This document shows, one piece after another, positions 1 through 9,021 of a stretch of DNA of 64,000 nt. A program made the translations under genes and the position numbers. The notes below the pieces were generated by a model. That model was not told where the DNA came from. It saw nothing but the letters and a program-made list of their open reading frames with translations, and ran no database searches. Each line of letters opens with the position of its first letter. The first letter of the stretch is position 1. The stretch lies in the NCBI GenBank assembly GCA_020026375.1, contig JAHHQN010000001.1:62001-126000 (forward strand), in the 5' to 3' direction. The stretch comes from Alistipes sp. GTDB lineage: Bacteria; Bacteroidota; Bacteroidia; Bacteroidales; Rikenellaceae.

Positions 1-104
1 AGTTGTCTTTTTCTTTTCCACTGCAAATATAGCAAATTGATTCACAGGTTGTTCATCTAAAAAGGTTGTCTATTATAACTAAAAATTATAAGCTTTGCTT
101 CCCC
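1..104. other. AT-rich intergenic left edge
   Basis: No gene is visible here. A TATATTTG box lies on the minus strand at 24-31 and may be the -7 element of a gene that continues leftward out of the window. I saw no convincing -33 element for it. Confidence 0.3.
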
Positions 105-145
105 GAAAACAAAGCCGCCCGAAGGGAGGATTCCCTTCGGGCGGC
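105..145 (-). terminator. Terminator of nrdJ
   Basis: A perfect 14-bp inverted repeat (114-127 with 132-145, four-base loop) is followed on the minus strand by a T-rich tract (TTTGTTTTC). It sits about 40 bases past the nrdJ stop. Confidence 0.85.
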
Positions 146-187
146 AACAGGATATTCACGGAGCCGGTCACCCGACTCCCGGCGGCA

Positions 188-2731
188 TCAACCGCACTTC
201 GAGTAACCGCACGACATGCAGGTCAGACAGCCGTTCTGGTAGGCCATGTTCTCCTGACCGCAGCTGGGGCATTTGCCCTTCGACTTGGTGCCGTCGACGA
301 TATACTGTTTCAAGGCACGGCACACACCGGTCTTCCAGGTGTTGATGGACTCGCTGTCGAGATGCAGCGACTCGATGAGCGACACGGTCTTCTCGATGGG
401 CATGCCGTGACGCAGGACACCCGAAATGAGTTTGGCGTAGTTCCAGAACTCCTCGTTGAAGAGTCTCGAAATCCCTCCCACGGTGTTGGTGTAGCCGTAG
501 CGGTCGATATACTGGAAGTCGTAACGCTTCGTGCCGTCGGCCTCGCGTACCTTGATGATATTGCCATGAGCAATTTTGGGCGGAATATACATTGCGTCCT
601 CCTCAATCTTCCCTGTGAAAATCTCATAGGGACGACCCTCCTGCAGACCCACAAAGGCAATCCAGTTCTCCTTGCCGTTCTTGAAACGGACAATGTCGGC
701 CGGAATCGACTTGGGACGCTTGTGGGGGACGGGAGCCTCCGCGCTCTTCGACTTGGTGTTCTTGTCGAGCAGCACACCGTCGCGGCAGCCGTCACGATAG
801 ACCGTCACACCCTTGCAGCCACACTCCCACGCCGTGCGGTAGACATCGGCCACCAGCTCCTCCGACACCGAGTTGGGGAGGTTGACCGTCACCGAAATCG
901 AGTGGTCGACCCATTTCTGAATCGCACCCTGCATCTTCACCTTGGCCACCCAGTCGATGTCGTTGGCCGTGGCACCTGCATAGGGCGAAGCGGCCACCCA
1001 CTCGTTGAGTTCCGCATCAGAGATGTCGGAAAGGCGCGAAATGTCATAGCCGTTGGCGGCCAGCCACTTCACGAAGTTGTGGTGGTAGACGTTGTATTCC
1101 TGGAACTTCTCGCCGGTCTCGTCGATATAGTCCACATGGGTGTCCACGTCGGAAGGATTCACCTTGCGGCGACGCTTGTAGACCGTGCGGAACACGGGTT
1201 CGATACCCGAAGTGGTCTGCGACATGAGCGAAGTGGTGCCTGTGGGGGCGATGGTCAGCAACGCAATATTGCGACGGCCCCAGCGCAGCATCTCCTCGTA
1301 GAGTTCGGGATCGGCCTCGCGGATACGACCGATCATGGGGTTGTTCTTCTCCTTCTCGGAGTTGTAGACCTCGAAGGCACCGCGCTCGCGCGCCATGTTC
1401 ACCGACGAACGGTAGGCGGCCAGAGCCAGTGTCTTCTGCACCTTCACGGCAAACTCCAGCGCCTCCTCCGTGCCGTAGCGCAGACCCAGCGCGGCCAGCA
1501 TGTCGCCCTCGGCCGTGATGCCCAGACCCGTGCGGCGGCCCTTGAGTGCCATCGTGCGGATTTTCTTCCAGAGGTTCAGCTCCACCTGACGCACATCGGC
1601 GTCCTCGGGGTCACCCTGCACCTTCTCGATAATCAGGTCGACCTTCTCCAGCTCCAGGTCGATGATGTCGTCCATCATGCGCATGGCCTTGGCCACATGC
1701 GCCTTGAACTTCTCGAAATCGAACGAAGCCTCCGCCGTGAACGGACGGTCGACATAGCCCAGCAGATTGATCGCCAGCAGACGGCACGAATCGTAGGGAC
1801 AAAGCGGAATCTCGCCGCAGGGATTGGTCGACACGGTCACAAAACCCTCGTCGGCATAGCAGTCGGGAATACTCTCGCGAATGATGGTGTCCCAGAACAG
1901 CACACCCGGCTCGGCCGATTTCCAGGCGTTGTGGATAATCTTGTTCCACAGACGGCGGGCATCAATGTCCTGCACGCTTACCGGATCGTCGGAATTAATG
2001 GGGAACTGCTGGCGGTAGGGTTTGCCCTCGATGGCCGCGCGCATGAATTCGTCGTCGATTTTAATCGACACGTTGGCGCCGGTCACCTTGCCCGTATCCA
2101 CCTTGGCGTCGATGAAGCCCTCGGCATTGGGGTGCTTGATCGAGAGCGAGAGCATGAGCGCACCGCGGCGGCCGTCCTGTGCCACCTCGCGGGTGGAGTT
2201 GGAGTAACGCTCCATGAAGGGAACCACACCCGTGGAGGTGAGTGCCGAGTTCATCACGGGGCTGCCCGAGGGGCGAATGCCCGACAAATCGTGGCCCACG
2301 CCACCGCGACGCTTCATGAGCTGCACCTGCTCCTCGTCCATGCGGAAGATACCGCCGTAGGAGTCGGCCGTGTGACGGTGGCCGATGACAAAGCAGTTCG
2401 ACAGCGAAGCCACCTGGAAATTGTTGCCGATACCCGTCATGGGACCGCCCTGGGGGATAATATAGCGGAAGTGGTCCAGCAACTGGAACAGCTCCTCCTC
2501 CGAGAGGGGATTGGGATAGCGGTTTTCGATACGCGCCAACTCACGCGCCAGACGCCGGTGCATCTCCACAGGCGTCTTCTCGTAGATGTTGCCGAACGAG
2601 TCCTTCAGGGCATACTTCGACACCCACACCGTAGCGGCCAGGTCGTCACCCCCGAAATACTCCTTCGACGCAGCCACCGCCTCGTTGTAGTCGACTTTGG
2701 GCAGCTGCTCCTGGTTTGTAACTTGTGACAT
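188..2731 (-). CDS. nrdJ: Adenosylcobalamin-dependent (class II) ribonucleotide reductase
   Basis: This enzyme reduces ribonucleotides to deoxyribonucleotides in the cytoplasm, using a radical generated from coenzyme B12, so it needs no oxygen. The product is 847 residues. The N-terminal half carries the first redox cysteine (C113 in SNCF). The radical active-site motif NPCGEIPL lies at about 303-310, with C305 and E307. The C-terminus has a Cys-rich zinc-ribbon-like tail (CPSCG, CMSCG, YSKCG) that fits the shuttle cysteines of the family. I chose the ATG at 2731 because the 35 codons upstream read into the intergenic region and do not resemble the family. No NrdA/B or NrdD is in the window, and I see no cobalamin riboswitch in the short leader. 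It is probably transcribed alone, because a terminator separates it from ridA upstream. Confidence 0.95.
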   Translation of the reverse strand: MSQVTNQEQLPKVDYNEAVAASKEYFGGDDLAATVWVSKYALKDSFGNIYEKTPVEMHRRLARELARIENRYPNPLSEEELFQLLDHFRYIIPQGGPMTGIGNNFQVASLSNCFVIGHRHTADSYGGIFRMDEEQVQLMKRRGGVGHDLSGIRPSGSPVMNSALTSTGVVPFMERYSNSTREVAQDGRRGALMLSLSIKHPNAEGFIDAKVDTGKVTGANVSIKIDDEFMRAAIEGKPYRQQFPINSDDPVSVQDIDARRLWNKIIHNAWKSAEPGVLFWDTIIRESIPDCYADEGFVTVSTNPCGEIPLCPYDSCRLLAINLLGYVDRPFTAEASFDFEKFKAHVAKAMRMMDDIIDLELEKVDLIIEKVQGDPEDADVRQVELNLWKKIRTMALKGRRTGLGITAEGDMLAALGLRYGTEEALEFAVKVQKTLALAAYRSSVNMARERGAFEVYNSEKEKNNPMIGRIREADPELYEEMLRWGRRNIALLTIAPTGTTSLMSQTTSGIEPVFRTVYKRRRKVNPSDVDTHVDYIDETGEKFQEYNVYHHNFVKWLAANGYDISRLSDISDAELNEWVAASPYAGATANDIDWVAKVKMQGAIQKWVDHSISVTVNLPNSVSEELVADVYRTAWECGCKGVTVYRDGCRDGVLLDKNTKSKSAEAPVPHKRPKSIPADIVRFKNGKENWIAFVGLQEGRPYEIFTGKIEEDAMYIPPKIAHGNIIKVREADGTKRYDFQYIDRYGYTNTVGGISRLFNEEFWNYAKLISGVLRHGMPIEKTVSLIESLHLDSESINTWKTGVCRALKQYIVDGTKSKGKCPSCGQENMAYQNGCLTCMSCGYSKCG

Positions 2732-2814
2732 ATTGTATCTCTTGTTTATTTTTTTGAATGAATAATGAACTTGTCCAACAGGCACACGACACACACCCCA
2801 ATTCTTCATGGGGC

Positions 2815-2845
2815 AAAAAAAAGGGTATCCACTCATCGAACACCC
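2815..2845 (-). terminator. Terminator of ridA
   Basis: On the minus strand an 8-bp stem (2823-2845, with two G-T pairs) is followed by eight T residues (2815-2822). It ends the ridA transcript before nrdJ. Confidence 0.8.
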
Positions 2846-2870
2846 TTCTCTGTGTTATGACTCGCGACCG

Positions 2871-3245
2871 CTACTTCACCGCTACGGCGTCAATCTCGAC
2901 CAGCGCACCCATAGGCAACGCTGCCACCTCGAAACAGATTCGTGCGGGCATCTGCTCCGAGAAATGCTCGGCGTAGACGGCATTCATCTTCGCGAAATCG
3001 GAGATGTGCTGCAACAGAACGGTGGTCTTCACAACGTTCTTGAAACCCATGCCGGCCTCCGTGAGGATATACTCCAGATTCTTGAGCGACTGACGGGTCT
3101 GTGCCTCTATACCTTCGGGCATGGTCGATGTAGCACCGTCGACGGGCAGCTGACCCGAAATGTAGAGGGTACCGTCCACTTCAACAGCCTGCGAATAGGG
3201 GCCCACAGCCTTGGGTGCATGGGGCGAAGCAATGATATTTTTCAT
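2871..3245 (-). CDS. ridA: RidA family enamine/imine deaminase
   Basis: RidA (YjgF/YER057c/UK114 family) hydrolyses reactive enamine/imine intermediates released by PLP enzymes and acts as a small cytoplasmic trimer. The product is 124 residues, normal for the family. Recognisable segments are the N-terminal APKAVGPYSQAV, the YISGQLPVD strand, the Q-S-L-KNLEYIL helix and the C-terminal R-x-CFEVAALPMGALVEIDA, whose Arg is the substrate carboxylate ligand in the family. The ATG at 3245 was chosen over 3329, because the extra 28 codons overlap the promoter and are not family-like. A TATCTTTG box lies 30 bases upstream, and a terminator follows the gene, so it appears monocistronic. Confidence 0.93.
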   Translation of the reverse strand: MKNIIASPHAPKAVGPYSQAVEVDGTLYISGQLPVDGATSTMPEGIEAQTRQSLKNLEYILTEAGMGFKNVVKTTVLLQHISDFAKMNAVYAEHFSEQMPARICFEVAALPMGALVEIDAVAVK

Positions 3246-3274
3246 CTTCAATGTGTTTAGTTTAAAAAGGTCTA

Positions 3275-3282
3275 CAAAGATA
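3275..3282 (-). promoter_or_regulatory. -7 element of ridA promoter
   Basis: An exact TATCTTTG on the minus strand, 30 bases before the ridA ATG. The best -33 candidate (TTTG, 3297-3300) is spaced only 14 bases away, so the -33 is uncertain. Confidence 0.5.
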
Positions 3283-3351
3283 GTATTTATTTCTGTCAAA
3301 GTAGAGAAATATCCGACAAAGGTTATCAAAAATTAATTGACATATTTTTCA

Positions 3352-3383
3352 TTTGACACTCCGCCATCTTTGGGTTATCTTTG
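3352..3383 (+). promoter_or_regulatory. Promoter of META-domain lipoprotein gene
   Basis: TTTG (3352-3355), a 20-base spacer and TATCTTTG (3376-3383) match the Bacteroidota sigma-ABfr consensus. The start codon lies 20 bases after the -7 box. Confidence 0.75.
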
Positions 3384-3402
3384 CGATAAAATTGACAATA
3401 TC

Positions 3403-3852
3403 ATGCGATTTTTCATCAAAACAACGGTTATAGCCCTTCTGGCAGGGCTTTTGACAGGTTGCTGCCGTCCGTGCCGCATCTACCAGCGCAGCCAGCGTCC
3501 GCTGGCCGGCACATCGTGGCAGCTCATACAGATTTACGGGCAGAACTTCCACCCCGACAGCGGACGTTTCACCCTGCGGTTCGACCAACAGCAGGGGCGC
3601 GTGTCGGGCATGGCCGCCTGCAACTCCATCTCGGGCGAGTACTCCACCACCGAGAAACGCGGTCTGAAAATCGAGCGTCTGGCCTCGACCCAGAAGCTCT
3701 GTCTGCGCGACGGCGACAAGGAAGCACTCCTGATCAAGGCTCTCGAGAACGCCACCCACTACGAGATGGACGGCCCCATGCTGATGATTCTCTCCCACGG
3801 CGAGCTGCTCGCCCTCTTCCAGTCGCTGCCCGGGGAGGAGACCTCACGATAG
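3403..3852 (+). CDS. META-domain (HslJ-like) lipoprotein
   Basis: The product is 149 residues with a lipoprotein signal peptide ending LLTGC (Cys20), so it is probably anchored in the envelope. Residues about 35-145 form a META/HslJ-type domain: LAGTSWQLIQIYG at its start, then FDQQQGRVSGMAACNSISGEY, the hallmark G-x-AxCN segment. HslJ in E. coli is linked to heat shock and novobiocin resistance, but the function of the Bacteroidota members is not established. The start at 3403 was preferred because it gives a clean signal peptide and follows a strong promoter. It is a single-gene unit, convergent with recR. Confidence 0.82.
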   Translation: MRFFIKTTVIALLAGLLTGCCRPCRIYQRSQRPLAGTSWQLIQIYGQNFHPDSGRFTLRFDQQQGRVSGMAACNSISGEYSTTEKRGLKIERLASTQKLCLRDGDKEALLIKALENATHYEMDGPMLMILSHGELLALFQSLPGEETSR

Positions 3853-3884
3853 CCCTCCCACTCCCATCTGCGACACCCCACCTC

Positions 3885-3924
3885 ACGACGGCAGGTCACC
3901 CCTTACGGGGCGGCCTGCCGTCGT
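3885..3924. terminator. Long inverted repeat after the META-domain gene
   Basis: An 11-bp perfect arm (3885-3895 with 3914-3924) encloses a second CCCC/GGGG stem. It could stop or stabilise the upstream plus-strand mRNA, but no T tract follows, so intrinsic termination is uncertain. Confidence 0.45.
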
Positions 3925-3953
3925 CCGTTTCGCCGTGCGGGCCAACGCCCCCC

Positions 3954-3993
3954 AAAAAAAGAATCAGCCTGCCGGACAACCGGCAGGCTGATT
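3954..3993 (-). terminator. Terminator of the batD-batE-recR unit
   Basis: A perfect 14-bp hairpin (3962-3975 with 3980-3993) is followed on the minus strand by seven T residues. It lies just downstream of the recR stop. Confidence 0.85.
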
Positions 3994-4014
3994 ACCTGTT
4001 TATCATACAACACG

Positions 4015-4611
4015 CTACTCGATGACCCTTCGGTTCATCAGCGCATGGGTAATGGTCAGTTCGTCGACATACTCCAGCTCGTCGCCGAAGCCGATACCCC
4101 TGGCTATCGAAGTAATCTTCAGTCCGGGGAACTGACGCAGACGGTTCATCAGGTAGAAGAGAGTGGTCTCGCCCTCCACCGAGGTCGAGATGGCCACAAT
4201 CACCTCCTTCACACCGCCCTGCGCAATACGGTCACAGAGCAGGTCGATTTTCAAATCCGAAGGCGCAATGCCCTGCATCGGCGAAATCACTCCGCCCAAC
4301 ACATGGTAGAGTCCCTTGTACTGACGGGTGTTCTCAATCGAGAGGACATCGGCAATCTGCTCCACGACACAGATGGTCGAGTGGTCGCGCTCCTTATCCT
4401 GACATATCGGACAGATCTCCTCGTCGGAGAGGTTGTTGCACTTGGCGCAGTGGCGCACCTCCGACTTGAAGCGGTCGATGCTGCGCGTCATGTCCTTCAC
4501 CGATTCGGGTTCCATCTTCAAGATGTGGATTGCCAGACGCAACGCCGTGCGACGGCCCACACCGGGGAGTTTGGTCAACTCCCCCACTACATCTTGCAGG
4601 AGTTTCGACAT
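4015..4611 (-). CDS. recR: Recombination mediator RecR
   Basis: RecR works with RecF and RecO to load RecA on gapped single-stranded DNA. The product is 198 residues, the normal length. It has an N-terminal helix-hairpin-helix (LTKLPGVGRRTALR), a four-Cys zinc finger (C55, C58, C67, C70) and a Toprim domain (residues about 80-175). The segment VLGGVISPMQGIAP is the conserved RecR signature. Its ATG overlaps the stop codon of batE (sharing bases 4609-4613), so the two are translationally coupled. This places a DNA repair gene at the end of an envelope/aerotolerance operon; I see no functional link beyond co-transcription. Confidence 0.96.
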   Translation of the reverse strand: MSKLLQDVVGELTKLPGVGRRTALRLAIHILKMEPESVKDMTRSIDRFKSEVRHCAKCNNLSDEEICPICQDKERDHSTICVVEQIADVLSIENTRQYKGLYHVLGGVISPMQGIAPSDLKIDLLCDRIAQGGVKEVIVAISTSVEGETTLFYLMNRLRQFPGLKITSIARGIGFGDELEYVDELTITHALMNRRVIE

Positions 4612-5426
4612 CAGATCACCTCGATTTTATCGGATTCAATCCACCCCTTCTTGCCGTCGCGGATGACAATCTCCGCCCACTTGTCGAGACGGTTGGTAAT
4701 CTCCACCACCGTACCCTCATGCAACAGGAACAGGTCGATGGACGACGCATCGGGCGAACTCTTGACCGCCACTGTCGAGGGCATCACCACCGCACGGCTC
4801 TGGTCCATAATCTCGGCGCGCTCCGCCACGGCAAACCATGTGGTCAGCACGAAAAGCAGCGCAGCCGCCAGTGTGCCGTAGAAGCCCGTCTTTCGCAGGC
4901 TCATACGCTGGGCCAGCAGGTAGACCATAAAAAGCGAGAGTGCCACCACAAGGAACACCAGCGAAAGTACCGTCCAGGCCGCCGACCGCATGATGTGGTG
5001 CAGCGAACGAATCCATGTGGCCATGAAGAACTCGGGGATATCCTCGATGGTGTCCTTCGTGCGCGCCTCCGCCACCTTGAGGTTGTAGCGGATATCCTCG
5101 TTGCCGGGGGCAAGACGCAAGGCCCGATGGTAGTTGAGAATGGCCCGTGCCAGCTCCTTGTCCTTGAAACAGGCGTTGCCCAGATTGTAGTACAACTTCA
5201 CCGAGGCCTTTCCGCTCGAGAGGATATCCTCATAGAGGTGAATGGCCGACTTGTAGTTGCCGTTGATATAGGCCGTGTTGGCCATGTCCCACATCTTGTC
5301 CCACGAGAGCGACTCCTCCACGGGCTGCTTCTCTCCGGCCTTGTCCAGCGAGTCGGCATGCTCCTGCGCACTCACCGCACACAGGCTCACAAATGTGAAA
5401 AACAATGCTATAATCAATCGTTTCAT
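4611..5426 (-). CDS. batE: BatE-like TPR/SH3 membrane protein
   Basis: The product is 271 residues. A signal peptide (cleavage near VSAQ) is followed by tetratricopeptide repeats (about 45-120, with YYNLGNACFKDKELARAILNYHRAL). Two hydrophobic segments follow (about 150-172 and 180-200), then a C-terminal bacterial SH3-like domain (VAVKSSPDASS, GTVVEI, WAEIVIRDGKKGWI). This architecture is that of BatE, the last gene of Bacteroidota aerotolerance (bat) operons. The Bat proteins are thought to form a periplasmic/inner-membrane complex that helps cells cope with oxidative or envelope stress; the mechanism is not known. batD lies 4 bases upstream and recR overlaps downstream. Confidence 0.82.
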   Translation of the reverse strand: MKRLIIALFFTFVSLCAVSAQEHADSLDKAGEKQPVEESLSWDKMWDMANTAYINGNYKSAIHLYEDILSSGKASVKLYYNLGNACFKDKELARAILNYHRALRLAPGNEDIRYNLKVAEARTKDTIEDIPEFFMATWIRSLHHIMRSAAWTVLSLVFLVVALSLFMVYLLAQRMSLRKTGFYGTLAAALLFVLTTWFAVAERAEIMDQSRAVVMPSTVAVKSSPDASSIDLFLLHEGTVVEITNRLDKWAEIVIRDGKKGWIESDKIEVI

Positions 5427-5430
5427 GCGC

Positions 5431-7296
5431 TTATCGTTTAATGACAGACTCGATGCGCGAGATGAAATCCACACCCTCGGTGTAGACCTCGCTCATCTGA
5501 GCCGAAGCCAAAGGTGAATACTGTGCCTCGTCACACAGGGTGACGATGGTGGTGAAACGCGCCGACTCCTCTTCCGAGACACCGCGCTTGTGCAGCTCCT
5601 CACGGACGTTTTCCTTCGTGAGGTTGGCCACCGGGATATTGAACTTGTCGCCCATATATCCCCACAAGGCCCTCAACATCTCCTCATAGAACAGATGACG
5701 GTCCTGTGCCTCCATGTATTTGCGAGCCATGCGGAAACGCTGCACGGCCACCTTGTTGGCGCGGCGGCCTCTGACCAGTGCCACATTGTGCGAGTCGCGG
5801 ATACGACGGCGCAGACGGACATAGACCAGTGCAAAGAGTCCGAAGATGGCGGCCAGCAGTCCCCAGTAGAGACCGCTGAAGAGGAACGGATTGCGTTTCT
5901 CGTGGAGACGCAGGTTACCCAGCGAGATGAAGCGGATATCCTCGCCCAGCAGCTTGACCTCCTCCTTCGACACACCGCGTCCCTGCATCATCACAGGCTC
6001 ACCGCCTGCACTGCTGTCGGGGGTGATTTCGAGGGTCAGCGGCTTGGAGCCAAGCGTGACATACGACATGCGCTGGGGGTCGAAGTAGGTGAACTCCAGC
6101 GGCAGGATATCATACGTTCCGTCGGCGCGCGCGATGAACGGATACTCGAAATTGCGATAACCCGTAATTCCGGCCGCCGAGGTGTTGATGGATTCCGTGG
6201 TCTTGACGTTGTACTGTTCGAACGAGGTGGGCAGCGTGAGTTTGGGTGCCTGCACGAACGACAGGTTACCCGTACCCGAAATCTTCACCGAATAGGTGGC
6301 CGCCGAGTTGGCTGCCAGACGTTCGGGCGGAAGTTTGGCCGTCATCTCGAAACGTCCCACCGCACCGCTGAAGCTCTCGGGAGCTCCGGCCGGCAGGGGT
6401 TTGACGTTGACGGTAATCTTCGAGCTGCTCACCTTGCGCGGTACATTATATATATCGGGTCCGCCTCCGAAGAAGGGGTCGATATTGCGGCGGCTCTGCA
6501 CCACCACCTGTGCCACGGCGGTAATCTCCGCCGGGTCGATGGTCAGCGTGCCGGTCTGCTGGGGATAGAGCAGGAATTCACGCGCCACGAGGGTTTCATA
6601 GACTTTTCCGTTGAAGGTTTCGCGCTTACGGCGCACATTGTCGGCATCGAGTTCCTGCGCCCAAAAACCGTTGAACGACGGGAACTTCACGTCCTCGTAG
6701 CCCACGATGTTGACTCTCTGGTAGAGTTTGAAGGTCACACGCAGCGGTTCTCCCTTGAAAACCGTCGTGCGCGAGGCCACGGCACGCAACAGAATGTCGT
6801 CCTTGTCAATCTGGTTCTGCATCTGTCCGCTGCGGTCGGTCTCCTCACGAGGTTCACCCACGTCCTGCGACGACGAACCACCGCCCGACGACTTCGCCTC
6901 GTCGACAATATCGACGGGCTGGGGCGTGGTGTGGTAGGTCGAACCGTCGACCGCAATTTCGGCCTGACCGATGGTGGCGTTGCCCGCCCCCTGCGGCATC
7001 AGCACATAGGTGATGGTGTAGTTGACACTCCGTGTCATCGAACCGTTAATGACACTGATCGACTGCCCTTTGGAAGTGGCAGGACCGGCCAACACGTCAA
7101 AGCCCTCGAAAGAGGGGGCTTTGAACGTATTGTCGTCGGGCATTGCATTCAGAGAAAACTCCACACGGAAGGCCTCGCCCAATGCCACGGTCAGCGGCGT
7201 GGAGACCTCGAAGGTCACCTTGCCGTCGGCCATCGCACTGATAAAGGCGAAAACCATGAGGGTTGTAAGCGCTATTTTTCTAATAAAACCTTTCAT
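5431..7296 (-). CDS. batD: BatD-like aerotolerance protein
   Basis: The product is 621 residues with a signal peptide (cleavage near AMADG). A long extracytoplasmic region of Ig-like beta domains follows, then one membrane segment near residues 467-488 (FSGLYWGLLAAIFGLFALVYV) and a cytoplasmic tail of about 130 residues. The internal motif QSISVINGSMTRSVNYTI is typical of the BatD/oxygen-tolerance family. BatD normally lies between the VWA proteins BatA/BatB (and BatC) and BatE. Here BatE follows as expected, but the gene upstream is fumarase, so batA, batB and batC are not adjacent. Confidence 0.85.
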   Translation of the reverse strand: MKGFIRKIALTTLMVFAFISAMADGKVTFEVSTPLTVALGEAFRVEFSLNAMPDDNTFKAPSFEGFDVLAGPATSKGQSISVINGSMTRSVNYTITYVLMPQGAGNATIGQAEIAVDGSTYHTTPQPVDIVDEAKSSGGGSSSQDVGEPREETDRSGQMQNQIDKDDILLRAVASRTTVFKGEPLRVTFKLYQRVNIVGYEDVKFPSFNGFWAQELDADNVRRKRETFNGKVYETLVAREFLLYPQQTGTLTIDPAEITAVAQVVVQSRRNIDPFFGGGPDIYNVPRKVSSSKITVNVKPLPAGAPESFSGAVGRFEMTAKLPPERLAANSAATYSVKISGTGNLSFVQAPKLTLPTSFEQYNVKTTESINTSAAGITGYRNFEYPFIARADGTYDILPLEFTYFDPQRMSYVTLGSKPLTLEITPDSSAGGEPVMMQGRGVSKEEVKLLGEDIRFISLGNLRLHEKRNPFLFSGLYWGLLAAIFGLFALVYVRLRRRIRDSHNVALVRGRRANKVAVQRFRMARKYMEAQDRHLFYEEMLRALWGYMGDKFNIPVANLTKENVREELHKRGVSEEESARFTTIVTLCDEAQYSPLASAQMSEVYTEGVDFISRIESVIKR

Positions 7297-7351
7297 TGCC
7301 TATACAACGTGGTTCACCGGGCAATATTGCATGCCCTTCACAATTAATTTT

Positions 7352-8965
7352 TTAGTGTTTGAAATCGGCGAAGAAGTCGTTGCTCTTGTCATCGACGATG
7401 ATGAAAGCAGGGAAATTCTCCACATAAATCTTACGCACGGCCTCCATGCCCAGCTCGGGGAAGTCAACCACCTCGACCTTCTTGATGGAGTTCTTGGCCA
7501 GCACGGCAGCGGGACCGCCGATAGAACCCAGGTAGAAACCGCCGTGCTTCTTGCAAGCGTCGGTCACGGCCTGCGAACGGTTACCCTTGGCCACCATCAC
7601 CAGCGAACCGCCGTTGGCCTGGAACAGGTCGACGTAGGGGTCCATACGACCTGCGGTGGTGGGACCGAACGAACCCGAAGCGTAGCCCTCGGGAGTCTTG
7701 GCGGGACCTGCGTAGTAGATGGGGTGCTTCTTGAAGTACTCGGGCATGGGCTTGCCTTCGTCGAGCATCTGCTTGATGCGTGCGTGTGCAATGTCACGGG
7801 CTACAATAAGCGTACCCTTCAGATTCAGACGGGTCTTGATGGGGTACTTGGTCAGCGTCTCGCGTACCTTGTCCATACCCTCGTCGAGGTCGATGTCGAC
7901 GGCAGGAGTCATGGCAGGAGCCTCCTTGGGCAGGAAGCGTGCGGGGTTGTGCTCCAGCTCCTCGATGAAGATACCCTCGGGAATAATCTTGGCCTTGATG
8001 TTACGGTCGGCCGAGCAGCTCACGCCCAGACCCACGGGGCAAGATGCGGCGTGACGGGGGCAGCGGATAACGCGTACGTCGTGAACGAAGTACTTGCCGC
8101 CGAACTGTGCGCCGATACCGCTCTCGCGGCAGATCTTCAGCACCTTCTCCTCCCACTCCAGATCGCGGAAGCAGCGGCCACCCTCGTTACCCGAGGTGGG
8201 CAGCTCATCGAGATAGCCTGTCGAGGCCTTCTTCACGGTAGCCAGACACATCTCGGCCGAAGTACCGCCGATGACCAGTGCCAAGTGATAGGGAGGACAC
8301 GCCGAGGTACCGAGGTCCTTGATGTGCTGCTGAATGAACTTGGTGAGCGACTCCTCGTTCAAGAGCGCCTTGGTCTCCTGGTAAAGGAAAGTCTTGTTGG
8401 CCGAACCGCCGCCCTTGGTCACGAACAGGAATTCGTACTCCATGCCGGGCTTGCCGCCGTAGATGTCGATCTGTGCGGGGAGGTTGGTGGCCGAGTTCTT
8501 CTCCTCGATCATCGAGAAGGGAACCACCTGAGAGTAGCGCAGGTTGCGCTCCTTGTAGGTGTCGTAGACACCGCGGGTGATGCACTCGGCATCGTCGGCG
8601 CCGGTGTAGACGTCCTCGCCCTTGTGAGCCACGCAGATGGCCGTACCGGTATCCTGACAGGTAGGCAGGTTACCCTCGGCAGCCACAGCCTGGTTCAGCA
8701 ACATGGTGTAGGCCACGAACTTGTCGTTGTCGGTGGCTTCGGGGTCGTTGAGAATGTTGTTCAGTTTCTGGAGGTGGGCCGGACGCAGGTAGAACGACAC
8801 CTCGTTGTAGGCCGTCTTGGCCAACAGTTCGAGACCTTTGGGGTCTACCTTCAAGATTTTGCGACCGTCGCACTCCACGACCTTTACATAGTCTTTGGTC
8901 AAAAGACGATAAGTGGTTTTGTCCTCACCCAGCGGGAGCGGCTCCTGATAGATAAATTCTGCCAT
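7352..8965 (-). CDS. fumB: Class I (iron-sulfur) fumarate hydratase
   Basis: The enzyme interconverts fumarate and malate. In Bacteroidales it serves the reductive branch that leads from oxaloacetate to succinate and propionate. The product is 537 residues, the size of single-chain class I fumarases. It has the N-terminal alpha region with GNLPTCQDTGTA (cluster Cys near residue 103), the KGGGSANKTFL and GTSACPPYHLALVIGG segments, and the C-terminal beta region with GRMDPYVDLFQANGGS and GGFYLGSIGGPAA. Class I enzymes carry an oxygen-labile [4Fe-4S] cluster, which suits an anaerobe. Only 55 bases separate it from batD, with no obvious terminator, so it may head the batD-batE-recR transcript. 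The symbol follows the E. coli class I paralogue and is approximate. Confidence 0.93.
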   Translation of the reverse strand: MAEFIYQEPLPLGEDKTTYRLLTKDYVKVVECDGRKILKVDPKGLELLAKTAYNEVSFYLRPAHLQKLNNILNDPEATDNDKFVAYTMLLNQAVAAEGNLPTCQDTGTAICVAHKGEDVYTGADDAECITRGVYDTYKERNLRYSQVVPFSMIEEKNSATNLPAQIDIYGGKPGMEYEFLFVTKGGGSANKTFLYQETKALLNEESLTKFIQQHIKDLGTSACPPYHLALVIGGTSAEMCLATVKKASTGYLDELPTSGNEGGRCFRDLEWEEKVLKICRESGIGAQFGGKYFVHDVRVIRCPRHAASCPVGLGVSCSADRNIKAKIIPEGIFIEELEHNPARFLPKEAPAMTPAVDIDLDEGMDKVRETLTKYPIKTRLNLKGTLIVARDIAHARIKQMLDEGKPMPEYFKKHPIYYAGPAKTPEGYASGSFGPTTAGRMDPYVDLFQANGGSLVMVAKGNRSQAVTDACKKHGGFYLGSIGGPAAVLAKNSIKKVEVVDFPELGMEAVRKIYVENFPAFIIVDDKSNDFFADFKH

Positions 8966-9021
8966 GATGTTTGGTATGTTAGAATGTTATACTTGTGTTT
9001 TTTACACGATATTAATCTTGG

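Noticed and set aside
95..2728. An 877-codon open frame on the plus strand over the ribonucleotide reductase gene
   Set aside because: It is the antisense shadow of nrdJ. The translation has no family-like motif, and long antisense frames are common in this GC-rich coding DNA.
2732..2870. A possible cobalamin riboswitch before the B12-dependent ribonucleotide reductase
   Set aside because: The leader is too short, no B12-box-like sequence is visible, and most of the gap is the ridA terminator.
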